Source: Microvirga arvi
GTDB taxonomy: Bacteria > Pseudomonadota > Alphaproteobacteria > Rhizobiales > Beijerinckiaceae
DNA: 64,000 nt
NCBI RefSeq assembly: GCF_016892765.1
Contig: NZ_JAFEMD010000004.1
Location: 124,001-188,000, forward strand
Direction: 5' to 3'
How positions within the stretch are numbered: position 1 is the stretch's first letter; each line of letters opens with the position of its first letter. The notes under the pieces were generated by a model. The model ran no database searches. It was not told the origin of the DNA and saw only the letters and a list, made by a program, of their open reading frames with translations. The translations under genes and the position numbers were made by a program. Below are positions 29,275 through 38,360 of this stretch, one piece after another.

Positions 29275-29352
29275 AGACGGAGGAGCCGGTTCACGGCCAT
29301 AGATCCGACCCTATATGCCCCTCCCGCACTCGTTTGGCAGAGGAGATCGCAC

Positions 29353-30207
29353 ATGCCGCTCAATGACAATCCCGTCTGGTTCATCACGGGCTGTTCAACC
29401 GGATTCGGCCGGGAGTTCGCCCAAAAGGTGCTCCGCAGGGGCTGGCGCGCCGTCGTGACGGCTCGGGATGCGAGCCGGGTTCAGGATCTGGTCGACGGTC
29501 ATGGGGATCAGGCTCTCGCCCTGTCCCTCGACGTCACGAAGCCTGACCAGATCGCCGCTGCAGTCCAGGAAGCGGAGGGCCGCTTCGGTGCCATCGACGT
29601 GCTGGTGAACAATGCCGGCTACGGCTACCAGTCCTCCATCGAAGAAGGCGACGATGCCGAGATCCGCGCCCAGTTCGAGGCCAATGTGTTCGGCCTCGCG
29701 GCCATGACGCGCGCGGTTCTGCCCGGCATGCGCGCTCGCCGACGCGGCCATATCGTCAACATCTCTTCCCAGGCAGGCTTCATCGGCTTCGAGGGCTCCG
29801 GCTATTATGCAGCGACCAAACATGCGGTGGAGGGCCTGTCGGATTCGCTCTTCAGGGAGGTGGCTCCGCTTGGCATCAAGGTGACTTGCGTCGAGCCGGG
29901 TCCGTTCCGCACCGATTGGGCGGGGCGCTCCCTGCAGCAGCGGCGTCCGACGATCGCCGATTATCAGAACACGGTGGGAGCCCGCCTCGCATCGACGGCC
30001 AGTATCAGCGGCAAGCAGCCCGGCGACCCCGTCCGCGCCGTGGAGGCGATCATCAAGATGGTCGAAGCGGACAACCCGCCCAGGCATCTTGTGCTGGGCT
30101 CCATCGCCCTCGACGGAATCCGGAATAAGCTGAACGAAACTCTGGCCGAGATCGACGGCTGGGCCGAGACGAGCCGTAGCGCAGATTATCCGGAAAGCGA
30201 ACGCTAG
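29353..30207 (+). CDS. SDR-family oxidoreductase
   Basis: Classical SDR of 284 residues with ITGCSTGFGREFA, NNAGYGYQSS, ISSQAG and YYAATKHAVEGL (Tyr-xxx-Lys). The C-terminal part resembles the oxidoreductases of the retinol-dehydrogenase-like classical group. An AGAGGAGA site lies before the ATG. It stands 78 bp from the preceding operon and may have its own promoter. Substrate unknown. Confidence 0.88.
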   Translation: MPLNDNPVWFITGCSTGFGREFAQKVLRRGWRAVVTARDASRVQDLVDGHGDQALALSLDVTKPDQIAAAVQEAEGRFGAIDVLVNNAGYGYQSSIEEGDDAEIRAQFEANVFGLAAMTRAVLPGMRARRRGHIVNISSQAGFIGFEGSGYYAATKHAVEGLSDSLFREVAPLGIKVTCVEPGPFRTDWAGRSLQQRRPTIADYQNTVGARLASTASISGKQPGDPVRAVEAIIKMVEADNPPRHLVLGSIALDGIRNKLNETLAEIDGWAETSRSADYPESER

Positions 30208-30332
30208 ATCGGGATTTGCACATCCTTCGAGACGGCACTTATCATGGGAATATTGCGACCCCGTGTGATGGGCGTTCGTCGCTTTGGCGCAGCCCTCACT
30301 TCTCACATCTTTTCGAAAGGAGGCCTTCGGCC

Positions 30333-30791
30333 ATGAGCCTTGAATCCGTTCGCGCCTTTCTCGCCCAGAACGCACCGGAAATCGAGATCATCGAAATGGG
30401 GACGAGCACCGCCACGGTCACCCAGGCGGCGGAAGCGCACGGCGTTGGGCCGGAGAAAATCGCCAAGACCCTGTCCCTCCGCGTCGGAGGGAAGAGCTTC
30501 CTCGTGGTCACGAGCGGCGTTGCGCGACTGGACAACAAGAAGGTGAAGGCGACATTCGGCGGCAAGGCGTCGATGCTGGATGCGGAGCAGGTCCAGGCCC
30601 TGACCGGTCATCCTGTCGGAGGGGTCTGCCCTTTTGGATTGGCAACGCCCCTCCCCGTCTATTGCGACATCTCGTTGAAGGCTTTCGACGAAGTCGTCCC
30701 GGCTGCAGGTTCCATCCATACGGCCGTGCGAATCAACCCGCAGCGCATGGCCGACCTCGTCGGTGCCGATTGGGTGGATGTGTGCCAGTAA
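30333..30791 (+). CDS. YbaK/EbsC-family aminoacyl-tRNA deacylase
   Basis: Small cytoplasmic editing domain of 152 residues that removes mischarged amino acids from tRNA (Cys-tRNA-Pro or related). Family features are AKTLSLRV, the conserved lysine region DNKKVKATFG and the substrate loop HPVGGVCPFGLA. The start at 30333 is fixed by a perfect AAAGGAGG site at 30316-30323; the upstream frame to 30216 is not needed. It is convergent with glpQ and followed by a hairpin. Confidence 0.92.
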   Translation: MSLESVRAFLAQNAPEIEIIEMGTSTATVTQAAEAHGVGPEKIAKTLSLRVGGKSFLVVTSGVARLDNKKVKATFGGKASMLDAEQVQALTGHPVGGVCPFGLATPLPVYCDISLKAFDEVVPAAGSIHTAVRINPQRMADLVGADWVDVCQ

Positions 30792-30812
30792 GGACCTCCA
30801 CCGGCGGAAGAA

Positions 30813-30836
30813 CCCGGCATCGGGGGCGATGCCGGG
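30813..30836. terminator. Bidirectional hairpin between ybaK and glpQ
   Basis: CCCGGCATCG / CGATGCCGGG, a perfect 10-bp stem with a GGGG loop, lying between two convergent genes. CGTTTCG follows rather than a clean T-run. Confidence 0.65.
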
Positions 30837-30860
30837 CGTTTCGACTGGAAGTCTGTAAGA

Positions 30861-32009
30861 TCAGCGCGCCTTCACGGCAGTGTCCGGGAAATCGCTGAAG
30901 AGCCCGTCGATGCCGAGAGCATAGAACGCCTTGTACTCGGCCGACGGATCGCCCTTGAAGGTCGATGCCAGGCGCTTCGGCTCGTTTCGGAAGGTCCAGG
31001 TGAAGACTTGGAGTCCTGCAGCATGAGCGTCCTTCACGACACTCGTCGGTGAAGCAAGAACACGGTCCTGCTCATCGGCCTTTCCGTCACCGTTAAGATC
31101 GTCCGCCTTGCCGTCGTTGTTCAGGTCAACCTGGTTGGTGGGGAGGATGTAAGGTTTCCATGGCGCGAGGATGTCGGCATAGGATTTGACCTCGGCCAAG
31201 CCATCCTTCGTCAGCAGGTCCTTGTAGGTGCGCTTGTCGCCGACCACCACGAAATCATAGGGCTGAGCATAGGGCGCGCTGAGGACGATGCTGCCGTCCT
31301 TGTCCACGTCCTCCGCATCAAGCAGTTGCGCCAGTTTCACATCGATCCGGGTGTTGAGATATTTCAGGTTCGCCACCTCGAAGCTCTGGATCACGACCGG
31401 CGCCGAAGCATCGCCCCAGCCGGCCTCCTTCAGGACGTTGACCAACCTGTCCTCGATCGGAAGCCCCAGGGCCGCATGGAAGGTTGGATGCTTTGTCTCA
31501 GGAGCAATGCCGATGGCCTTGCCTCTCGCGGAGCCCTCTTTCTTGGCAAGGTCGATCACCTCCTGAAGCGTCGGAACCTGGAACTGCCCGTTCTTCGACT
31601 GGTCGCGGTCGGCCATGGCCTGCTTGGCACGAAGCTGCTTGATTTCAGCCAGGGTGAAGTCGCTCGCGAACCAATCGGAGGTATCAACGCCATCAACCTT
31701 GCGGGTTGTCTTGCGGGAGGCGAACTCGGGCCGGTTTGCGACATCGGTCGTGCCGCTCAGCATCGGTTCGTGCCGGGCGATCAGAACACCATCCTTGGTC
31801 ACGACGAGATCGGGCTCGATGAAATCCGCTCCCATCTCGATGGCCATCTTGTAGCCTTCGAGCGTGTGCTCGGGCAGATAGCCGCTTGCGCCGCGGTGAG
31901 CGACGACAAGGGTCGGTGCGCCTGTGAGGGTCTTCTCCTGAGCAAGGGATGACCCGATCATCACCGGCAGAAGGGCGGTCACGGATCCGAGCAGTGCGAG
32001 ATAGTTCAT
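30861..32009 (-). CDS. glpQ: Glycerophosphodiester phosphodiesterase, secreted
   Basis: Periplasmic enzyme that releases glycerol 3-phosphate from glycerophosphodiesters, 382 residues. It has a signal peptide (MNYLALLGSVTALLPVMIG, cleavage near LAQ) and the GDPD catalytic motif VAHRGASGYLPEHT with ADFIEPDLVVTKDG. LIARHEP carries the second histidine. The late DLNNDGKADDLNGDGKAD is a calcium-binding-like DxNxDG repeat. A purine-rich GGAGGAAA site lies before the ATG. Monocistronic in appearance. Confidence 0.92.
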   Translation of the reverse strand: MNYLALLGSVTALLPVMIGSSLAQEKTLTGAPTLVVAHRGASGYLPEHTLEGYKMAIEMGADFIEPDLVVTKDGVLIARHEPMLSGTTDVANRPEFASRKTTRKVDGVDTSDWFASDFTLAEIKQLRAKQAMADRDQSKNGQFQVPTLQEVIDLAKKEGSARGKAIGIAPETKHPTFHAALGLPIEDRLVNVLKEAGWGDASAPVVIQSFEVANLKYLNTRIDVKLAQLLDAEDVDKDGSIVLSAPYAQPYDFVVVGDKRTYKDLLTKDGLAEVKSYADILAPWKPYILPTNQVDLNNDGKADDLNGDGKADEQDRVLASPTSVVKDAHAAGLQVFTWTFRNEPKRLASTFKGDPSAEYKAFYALGIDGLFSDFPDTAVKAR

Positions 32010-32115
32010 GGGCTTTCCTCCTGGGGAGGTCTCTAGCGACGCTTCTGTGACGCCGTGATGACCATTCCGTCCCTAGGAATTATCCCAGTTGTTTCCTGGA
32101 GCAAGCGTTGTCGGG

Positions 32116-32853
32116 TCAGTTATCCGATGAAAAGGTTGATCTGACAAATTCCCATGCAGCGACAAGGTGCCGGCGCATGGCCTCCTCGGCATTGTCCGGA
32201 TCGCGAGCGACAATGGCCTCGAACACAGCCTCGTGCCCGGCATAGTTCATCTGGTCGATGCCGGAGCCGCGCTTCATCGAGCGCCAGTGCTCGGTCAGCC
32301 ATTCCACATAGGCCTTGTGAATGGCCGGATAGATCGGATTTCCCGGGATGCTGTACAGAACCGCATGAAAGGCCACATCGGTCTCATCGAACAGGACCGA
32401 GTTTCCGATTGCTGCGCGGTTGGTCTCAAGCGCCGCACGGAGTTCATCAAGATCATCGCGTCGCGCATGTTTGGCCGCCCAACGGGCCAGCGCGGCTTCC
32501 ATGAAGATGCGCGTCTCGAAGAGATTCCAGACCCCCTTCCGGTCGACCATAAGATGGCCGACGAGATTTCCGACCTTGTCGACAGCGATTTCGTAATCGG
32601 GTTTTCGCACGACGGGCCGGTGCCCGAGGCGGGTTTCGATCAAACCGCGGTTGGCCAGGGAGACGATGGCCTCTCGAATGGCGGCTCGGCTCACGCCGTA
32701 TCGCTGCATCAGATCGCGCTCGGCCGGAAGGCGCTCTCCCTCCTGAAGCCCGCCCGACTGGATTATCCGCACCAGCTCGGCTGCCACCGCATCCGACCGA
32801 CGCGCCCCTGCCCCCATCGTTGCGTGCCCATGCAGCTTTTCGCTCTGGTCCAT
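32116..32853 (-). CDS. GntR/FCD-family transcriptional regulator (sugar operon)
   Basis: A 245-residue regulator with an N-terminal winged helix (GERLPAERDLMQRYGVSRAAI, then ETRLGHRPVV) and an FCD domain carrying metal/ligand residues in DVAFHAVLYSIPGN and GHEAVFEAI...AMRRHL. GAGGTGACC before 32853 decides the start; the frame runs on to 32949 without need. It is divergent from the AldA/YtfQRT operon, and FadR-type operators are present in the shared space, so it probably represses both itself and that operon. Confidence 0.9.
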   Translation of the reverse strand: MDQSEKLHGHATMGAGARRSDAVAAELVRIIQSGGLQEGERLPAERDLMQRYGVSRAAIREAIVSLANRGLIETRLGHRPVVRKPDYEIAVDKVGNLVGHLMVDRKGVWNLFETRIFMEAALARWAAKHARRDDLDELRAALETNRAAIGNSVLFDETDVAFHAVLYSIPGNPIYPAIHKAYVEWLTEHWRSMKRGSGIDQMNYAGHEAVFEAIVARDPDNAEEAMRRHLVAAWEFVRSTFSSDN

Positions 32854-32937
32854 GGTCACCTCGTTCCTGCCATTCAGCTCCTGGCTTCCATGCCGGATAA
32901 GCCAAAGCTGATCTACGGGCAAAGTAAAACTACCATA

Positions 32938-32948
32938 TGGTCCGACCA
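32938..32948. promoter_or_regulatory. FCD-GntR operator, TGGT-CCG-ACCA
   Basis: An exact match to the TGGTNNNACCA pattern known for FadR-group GntR proteins, 85 bp before the regulator start. Autoregulation is inferred. Confidence 0.65.
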
Positions 32949-33042
32949 AAATCTATCATGGCACGACAAGATCAGCCCAAGATCCGCCTGAATTCACCTC
33001 AATCCAGAACTTCTGAAGCTTAGAATCCCTAGACCATGGCCC

Positions 33043-33073
33043 TTGACAGCTATTGGCTGTCTGACCATTTTAT
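33043..33073 (+). promoter_or_regulatory. Putative sigma-70 promoter of the sugar operon
   Basis: TTGACA at 33043-33048 with a weak AT-rich -10 region near 33066-33073. The second operator (33077-33087) would lie across the transcription start. Confidence 0.4.
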
Positions 33074-33076
33074 TTT

Positions 33077-33087
33077 CGGTCGAACCA
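33077..33087. promoter_or_regulatory. Second FCD-GntR operator, CGGT-CGA-ACCA
   Basis: Differs from TGGTNNNACCA only at the first base. It is 142 bp before the dehydrogenase ATG and just after the TTGACA promoter. Confidence 0.5.
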
Positions 33088-33228
33088 AATAGTCCATAAA
33101 CTGGGGTTTGGTTTGACGTTGCTCCGCTTGAGCACACAGGGAGAGAGACTGGTGACGCCATCACACGGCACCCTTCCGTCGACCTCTGACAGGCAACTTC
33201 CTTGCCCGGAATTTTGCGAGGGACGGCT

Positions 33229-34701
33229 ATGACCGGCTCTTCTCTCACCGGTCGCGCGGAGACCGTGACCCACTACCAGATGTATATCGACGGCGCCTGG
33301 ACGGATGGTCGTTCCTCGGGGCGTTCCGATGTCGAGAATCCCGCCAATGAAATTGTCTTCGCCACCGTCCCTGCCGGATCGGTCGATGATGCAACGGCGG
33401 CCTTGGAGGCAGCGCGGCGTGCACAGCCTGCGTGGGCGGCCCTCCCGCCCATCGTTCGCGCCGGCTATGTCAGCGACCTTGCCGCAGCGGTGAAACGGGA
33501 AAAGGCGCATCTCGCCCGCATCGTCGTGCTTGAGCAGGGCAAACCCCTGAATCAAGCCGCAGGCGAGATCGACGCGGTCATCACGTTTCTGACCTTCGCG
33601 GCGGAGAGCGCACGCCGCATCGAAGGCGATATCCTTCCGTCCGATTTCCAGAATGAGGAAGTCTGGATCCGCCGCGTTCCCTTCGGCGTGGTCGTTGGCC
33701 TCACGGCCTGGAACTATCCGGCAGCCCTGGCGGCGCGCAAGATCGGCCCTGCCCTCGTCGCCGGCAACACCATGGTGGTCAAGGGGCACGAATCCACCCC
33801 CCTGTCGGCGCTCGAGATTGCCCGCCTCGCCCATGAGGTCGGAATTCCAAAGGGTGTGCTCAATGTGGTTACGGGTGACGGCCGCACGGTGGGCGATGCG
33901 CTGGTGCGCTCGCCCATCAGCGCCATGATCACCATGACGGGCAGCGTCCGCGCCGGGCGGGAGATCTATGCGGCGGGCGCTCAGGAACTCAAGGTTGTCC
34001 GTCTCGAACTCGGCGGCAAGGCACCTTTCATTGTTCTCGACGACGCGGACATCGACGCGGCCGTGGAGGCGGCCATCGTTTCGCGCTTCACCAATTGCGG
34101 CCAGATCTGCACCTGCAACGAGCGCATGTACCTGCATCGGGCCATTGCGGAGCCCTTCCTCGACAAGTTCGTGTCCCGCGTGAAGCAGATGCGGCTCGCC
34201 GATCCGATGACCAATCCCGATATGGGACCGAAAGTAAACCGGCCCGAGGTCGACAAGGTCGAGGAGATGGTGAACGACGCCATCGCGGCCGGCGCTGAGG
34301 TTCTTGCCGGAGGACGCCGCCTGACGGAAGGCGACTTCTCCCGCGGCCACTGGTTCGAGCCGACGGTCCTTCGCGTCGACACCAACGAGGCATCCGTCAT
34401 GCAGCGGGAGATCTTCGGCCCGGTTGCTCCGGTCATGACGGTCGACAGCTTCGAGCAGGCGCTGAGCTTCGCCAACGATAGCAGCTACGGCCTATCGGCC
34501 TATGTCTACACGAATGATCTTCGCCGGGTGATGCGGCTCTCGCGGGAGCTCTCCTTCGGCGAACTCTATGTCAATCGCCCCTGCGGCGAGCTTGTGCAAG
34601 GCTTCCACACCGGCTGGAAGCATTCGGGTCTCGGCGGTGAGGACGGCAAGTACGGTTTCGACGGATACCTGCGGAAGCAGACCGCTTATGTCCGCTGGTG
34701 A
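33229..34701 (+). CDS. Aldehyde dehydrogenase, AldA (lactaldehyde/glycolaldehyde) type
   Basis: NAD-dependent aldehyde dehydrogenase of 490 residues, oxidising a small hydroxy-aldehyde to its acid. Catalytic Glu260 (LELGGKAP) and Cys294 (NCGQICTCNE) are visible. The C-terminal part YVNRPCGELVQGFHTGWK-HSGLGG closely resembles E. coli AldA. GAGGGA about 7 bp upstream supports the ATG at 33229. As first gene of the sugar operon it may oxidise lactaldehyde or glycolaldehyde from sugar cleavage; the exact aldehyde is inferred. Confidence 0.88.
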   Translation: MTGSSLTGRAETVTHYQMYIDGAWTDGRSSGRSDVENPANEIVFATVPAGSVDDATAALEAARRAQPAWAALPPIVRAGYVSDLAAAVKREKAHLARIVVLEQGKPLNQAAGEIDAVITFLTFAAESARRIEGDILPSDFQNEEVWIRRVPFGVVVGLTAWNYPAALAARKIGPALVAGNTMVVKGHESTPLSALEIARLAHEVGIPKGVLNVVTGDGRTVGDALVRSPISAMITMTGSVRAGREIYAAGAQELKVVRLELGGKAPFIVLDDADIDAAVEAAIVSRFTNCGQICTCNERMYLHRAIAEPFLDKFVSRVKQMRLADPMTNPDMGPKVNRPEVDKVEEMVNDAIAAGAEVLAGGRRLTEGDFSRGHWFEPTVLRVDTNEASVMQREIFGPVAPVMTVDSFEQALSFANDSSYGLSAYVYTNDLRRVMRLSRELSFGELYVNRPCGELVQGFHTGWKHSGLGGEDGKYGFDGYLRKQTAYVRW

Positions 34702-34778
34702 CGACCCGCAGCCATAGACAGCGGCGGCAACACCTCAAGAACCCCGACAACGGGGCATAAATAACTTGATGGAGGAAA

Positions 34779-35759
34779 ATGATGCTGAGAAGGACATTCC
34801 TTGCCCTCGCGACGGGTGTCGCTGCCATTGGTCTGGGACTTGGCGGCGCATCGGCGCAGGAGCTGCCCAAGCTGAAACAGAAAGATAAGTACAAGGTCGG
34901 CTTCGCGCAGACCGAGTCGAACAATCCTTGGCGCATCGCGCAGACGGAGAGCATGAAGGCCGAGGCCGCCAAGCTCGGGTATCAGCTCGTCTACACCGAT
35001 GCGGCGGGTTCTGCCGCCAAGCAGGTGGCCGACGTCAACTCCATGATCGCTCAGGGCGTCGATCTGATCTTCCTCGCGCCTCGCGAGGAGAAGCCCCTGA
35101 TCCCGGCTGTCATGGCCGCCAAGAAGGCTGGCATTCCGGTCGTTCTCCTCGACCGCAACGTGGACCAGAGCCTCGCCAAGGCAGGCCGTGATTATGTGAC
35201 GTTCATCGGCTCTGACTTCGTGGATGAAGGCAAGCGCGCAGCCGAGGCCTTGACCAAGGCCATGAACGGCAACGCCAAGATCATCCAGCTCGAGGGCACT
35301 ACCGGATCCTCGCCGGCCAATGACCGTCGCAAAGGCTTCGAGGATTACATCAAGGCCCATAGCGTAATGAAGATCGTCGCATCCCAATCAGGTGACTTCG
35401 CCCGCGACAAGGGCCGCCAGGTGGCTGAGACCCTGCTGCAGGCGCATCCAGACGCAACGGCCATCTATGCCCATAACGACGAGATGGCGATCGGTGCGAT
35501 CGCAGCGCTCGAAGCGGCGGGCAAGAAGCCGGGCAAGGACGTGATCGTCGTCTCCGTCGACGGCACCCGAGATGCGCTGCAGGCCATCATCGACGGCAAG
35601 ATGCTCGCCACCGTCGAGTGCAATCCGAAGTTCGGGCCGAAGGCTTTCGAGACCCTGGCTCGCTACGCCAAGGGCGAGCAGATCGAGCCGTGGGTGGTGA
35701 ACACCGACCGCTTCTTCGACAAGGCGAACGCGGCGCAGCTCATCGCCGACGCCTATTGA
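34779..35759 (+). CDS. Sugar ABC transporter receptor, YtfQ-like (galactofuranose type)
   Basis: Periplasmic binding protein of 326 residues with a signal peptide (MMLRRTFLALATGVAAIGLG, cleavage after SAQ). It shares diagnostic segments with E. coli YtfQ: VVLLDRNVD, IIQLEGTTGSSPANDRRKGF, SQSGDFARDKGR and YAHNDEMAIGAI. YtfQ binds galactofuranose. The same transporter order (receptor, fused ATPase, two permeases) follows, so a furanose sugar is the best inferred ligand. A GGAGGAAA site precedes two adjacent ATGs. Confidence 0.87.
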   Translation: MMLRRTFLALATGVAAIGLGLGGASAQELPKLKQKDKYKVGFAQTESNNPWRIAQTESMKAEAAKLGYQLVYTDAAGSAAKQVADVNSMIAQGVDLIFLAPREEKPLIPAVMAAKKAGIPVVLLDRNVDQSLAKAGRDYVTFIGSDFVDEGKRAAEALTKAMNGNAKIIQLEGTTGSSPANDRRKGFEDYIKAHSVMKIVASQSGDFARDKGRQVAETLLQAHPDATAIYAHNDEMAIGAIAALEAAGKKPGKDVIVVSVDGTRDALQAIIDGKMLATVECNPKFGPKAFETLARYAKGEQIEPWVVNTDRFFDKANAAQLIADAY

Positions 35760-35764
35760 ACGCA

Positions 35765-35796
35765 AAGGCGCTGCCTGTACCATCAGGCAGCGCCTT
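35765..35796 (+). terminator. Strong hairpin after the sugar-receptor gene
   Basis: A 13-bp perfect stem AAGGCGCTGCCTG / CAGGCAGCGCCTT with a 6-nt loop and then TCTCGTCT. Its position between receptor and ATPase genes suggests differential expression by mRNA protection or partial termination. Confidence 0.7.
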
Positions 35797-35828
35797 CTCG
35801 TCTGGCCGGACCCTTGAACGGAGCTTCC

Positions 35829-37358
35829 ATGGTGCCGCTTCTTTCCATGCAAGGCATCGACAAGCGCTTCGCCGGCATACCGGCCCTGCGCACGGCCGAG
35901 CTCGTGGTGGAGAAGGGCGAGGTTCACGCGCTGATCGGCCAGAACGGTGCCGGCAAGTCGACCATGATCAAGATCCTGACGGGCTATTACCGGAAGGATG
36001 CGGGCGAGATCCTGTTCGATGGCAGGCCGGTGGAATTCTCTTCACCTCAGGAAGCGCAGCGCTCCGGCATCAGCACGATCTACCAGGAAATCAACCTGGT
36101 TCCCTTCAGGTCCGTGACGGAAAACATCTGCCTCGGCCGGGAGAAGCGCCGCTTCGGTCTGCTCGACTGGTCCGCCATGCATGAGGAGGCGCGCACCCTC
36201 CTCGCCCGCTTCAGTATCGACATCGACGTACGCCGCCCGCTCATGGCTTACCCGACCGCCGTACAGCAGATGGTTGCCATTGCCCGCGCGATCGGGTTCG
36301 ACGCCAAGCTCGTCATCATGGACGAGCCGACTTCCTCCCTCGACGAGCGCGAGGTCGAGGTGCTGTTCGGCGTAATCCGTCAGCTTAAGGCTTCCGGCGT
36401 TTCGGTCATCTTCGTGAGCCATAAGCTCGACGAGCTCTACGCCGTCTGCGACCGTGTCACCATCATGCGTGACGGCCGCACCGTGCCGGTCGCACCGATG
36501 GCCCAGCTGTCGCGGCTCGACCTCGTCACCTCCATGCTCGGGCGCGAACTCACACAGGTCCTTCACGAAGGTCATGATGCGGGCAATGCACGGGATGATG
36601 TCCGCGAGCCGGTTCTGAAGGTCAGTCATCTCGCCATCGGCCGCAAAGTCCGCGACGTCAGTTTCGACGTGCACCCCAGCGAGATCGTGGGCCTCGCCGG
36701 CCTTCTCGGTGCAGGCCGGACGGAATCCGTGCGCGCCGTCTTCGGAGCCGATAAGCCGGATGCGGGAACCATCGGTTTCGCGGGGACGGAGAACACGATT
36801 TCCGCTCCTCTGGACGCCATTCGAGCCGGCATGGGTTTTTGCTCGGAGGATCGAAAGCTCGAGGGCATCATTCCCGATATGTCGGTGCGCGAGAACCTGA
36901 CGCTGGCGCTCATGCCGCAGCTGGCGCGGCGCGGCATCGTGGATGAGGCACGAAGCCGGGAGGTTGTCGACCGTTTCATCAGGCGTCTCGGGATCCGCTG
37001 CACTGGGCCCGAACAGCGCATCCGGGAACTCTCCGGCGGCAATCAGCAGAAAGTGCTCCTGGCCCGCTGGCTCTGCATGAGTCCCAAGCTGCTCATCCTC
37101 GATGAGCCGACCCGCGGCATCGATGTCGGCGCCAAGGCCGAGATCCTCAGCCTGATCAGGGAGCTTGCCGGTCAGGGTCTTGCTGTTCTGATGATCTCCT
37201 CCGAGCTGGAGGAGGTGGTGGAGGCGGCAAGCCGCATCTTCGTCCTCCGCGATGGCCACACGGCTGCGGAGTTGAAGGGCGATGCCGTGAATGAACAGAC
37301 GGTCATGGCAGCCATGGCGCATGGGCATGAGGAAGCCCAGGAGGCCGCCCATGGCTGA
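35829..37358 (+). CDS. Sugar ABC transporter ATPase, two ABC domains (YtfR-like)
   Basis: A 509-residue protein with tandem ABC modules. The first has GQNGAGKST and VIMDEPTSSLDE. The second has the degenerate Walker A region GLLGAGRTE usual for this class, then ELSGGNQQKVLLARWL and LLILDEPTRGIDVGAK. This duplicated layout is typical of CUT2 sugar importers (RbsA/YtfR). The start at 35829 has GGAG 5 bp upstream; a TTG at 35814 is less likely. It overlaps the next gene by 8 bp. Confidence 0.93.
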   Translation: MVPLLSMQGIDKRFAGIPALRTAELVVEKGEVHALIGQNGAGKSTMIKILTGYYRKDAGEILFDGRPVEFSSPQEAQRSGISTIYQEINLVPFRSVTENICLGREKRRFGLLDWSAMHEEARTLLARFSIDIDVRRPLMAYPTAVQQMVAIARAIGFDAKLVIMDEPTSSLDEREVEVLFGVIRQLKASGVSVIFVSHKLDELYAVCDRVTIMRDGRTVPVAPMAQLSRLDLVTSMLGRELTQVLHEGHDAGNARDDVREPVLKVSHLAIGRKVRDVSFDVHPSEIVGLAGLLGAGRTESVRAVFGADKPDAGTIGFAGTENTISAPLDAIRAGMGFCSEDRKLEGIIPDMSVRENLTLALMPQLARRGIVDEARSREVVDRFIRRLGIRCTGPEQRIRELSGGNQQKVLLARWLCMSPKLLILDEPTRGIDVGAKAEILSLIRELAGQGLAVLMISSELEEVVEAASRIFVLRDGHTAAELKGDAVNEQTVMAAMAHGHEEAQEAAHG

Positions 37359-38352
37359 ATCCGCGACCACGCTGCCTCCCGCGCATAGGACGTCCCGCCT
37401 GGACATCGGGAGCCTGCTCACGCGCCATGGAGCCTGGATCGCCCTGGCGCTGTTGATCCTGGTCAACCTCGCCATCACGCCGAACTTCGCGACCTGGCAG
37501 ACCCTCAACGTCAACCTCACGCAGGTCTGCGCCATCGTGATCGTCGGCGTCGGGATGACCCTGGTCATCGCCACCGGCGGCATCGATCTCTCGGTCGGTG
37601 CGCTCATGGCGATTGCCGGGTCGCTGGCGCCGCTGATTTTCCTCGGGAAGCTCTTTCCACTGCCTCATCCGGCCGTCGGCATCGCCCTGGCTTTCGTGGT
37701 GCCTGTTGTCGTTGCGGCAGCATTCGGCTGGTTCAACGGCTGGCTGGTGACGCGCCTGCGGATCCAGCCGATCATCGCAACCTTGGTGCTCTTCATCGCA
37801 GGGCGGGGCATCGCGCAGGTCCTCACGAATGGCAATCTGCAGGTATTCAACCTGCCGAACTTCCAATTCATCGGTCTCGGGCGTGTCTTCGGCATTCCCT
37901 TCCAGGCTGTTCTGATGATCGTCATCGTCGCTGCGGCGGCCTGGATGCTGAGGCGCACCGTATTTGGCCGGCAGATCCTCGCTATCGGCGGCAACGAGAA
38001 AGCGGCCCGGCTCTCCGGTATTCCCGTGACTTCCGTGAAGCAGCGCGTCTACCTGATCAGCGGGCTTCTCTCCGGCATCGCGGGGCTCATCGTCATCGCC
38101 CGCAATTCCGCCGCCGACGCCAATCTCGTCGGCCTCGGGATGGAGCTCGACGCCATTGCTGCGGTGGCCGTCGGCGGCACCCTTCTGACCGGAGGCCGGG
38201 CCACGGTGATCGGCACATTGGTCGGCGCCCTCATCATTCAGCTTGTCCGCTATACGCTGCTGGCCAACGGGGTCCCGGATGCGGCCGCCCTCGTGGCCAA
38301 GGCCGGCATCATCGTGCTGGCCGTCTGGCTGCAGCGGCAGAGCCATCGCTGA
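37351..38352 (+). CDS. Sugar ABC transporter permease, YtfT-like
   Basis: A 333-residue multi-pass membrane subunit of the CUT2 type. Key segments are GVGMTLVIATGGIDLSVGALMAIAG split by the membrane, LRIQPIIATLVLFIAGRGIAQ and LTGGRATVIGTLVGALIIQ, which follow E. coli YtfT more closely than RbsC. AGGAGG lies directly before the ATG at 37351, inside the end of the ATPase gene. It forms a heterodimeric channel with the next protein. Confidence 0.9.
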   Translation: MAESATTLPPAHRTSRLDIGSLLTRHGAWIALALLILVNLAITPNFATWQTLNVNLTQVCAIVIVGVGMTLVIATGGIDLSVGALMAIAGSLAPLIFLGKLFPLPHPAVGIALAFVVPVVVAAAFGWFNGWLVTRLRIQPIIATLVLFIAGRGIAQVLTNGNLQVFNLPNFQFIGLGRVFGIPFQAVLMIVIVAAAAWMLRRTVFGRQILAIGGNEKAARLSGIPVTSVKQRVYLISGLLSGIAGLIVIARNSAADANLVGLGMELDAIAAVAVGGTLLTGGRATVIGTLVGALIIQLVRYTLLANGVPDAAALVAKAGIIVLAVWLQRQSHR

Positions 38353-38360
38353 GGTCGCCG

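Larger units (their letters stand above)
32854..33228. promoter_or_regulatory. Divergent control region of the sugar operon
   Basis: 375 bp without a gene, between the GntR regulator and the dehydrogenase. It contains two FadR-like operators and a TTGACA promoter element, listed separately. Confidence 0.7.

Noticed and set aside
36042..37607. 521-codon minus-strand frame opposite the YtfR-like ATPase
   Set aside because: The plus strand has both ABC domains with all motifs, so the antisense frame is chance.
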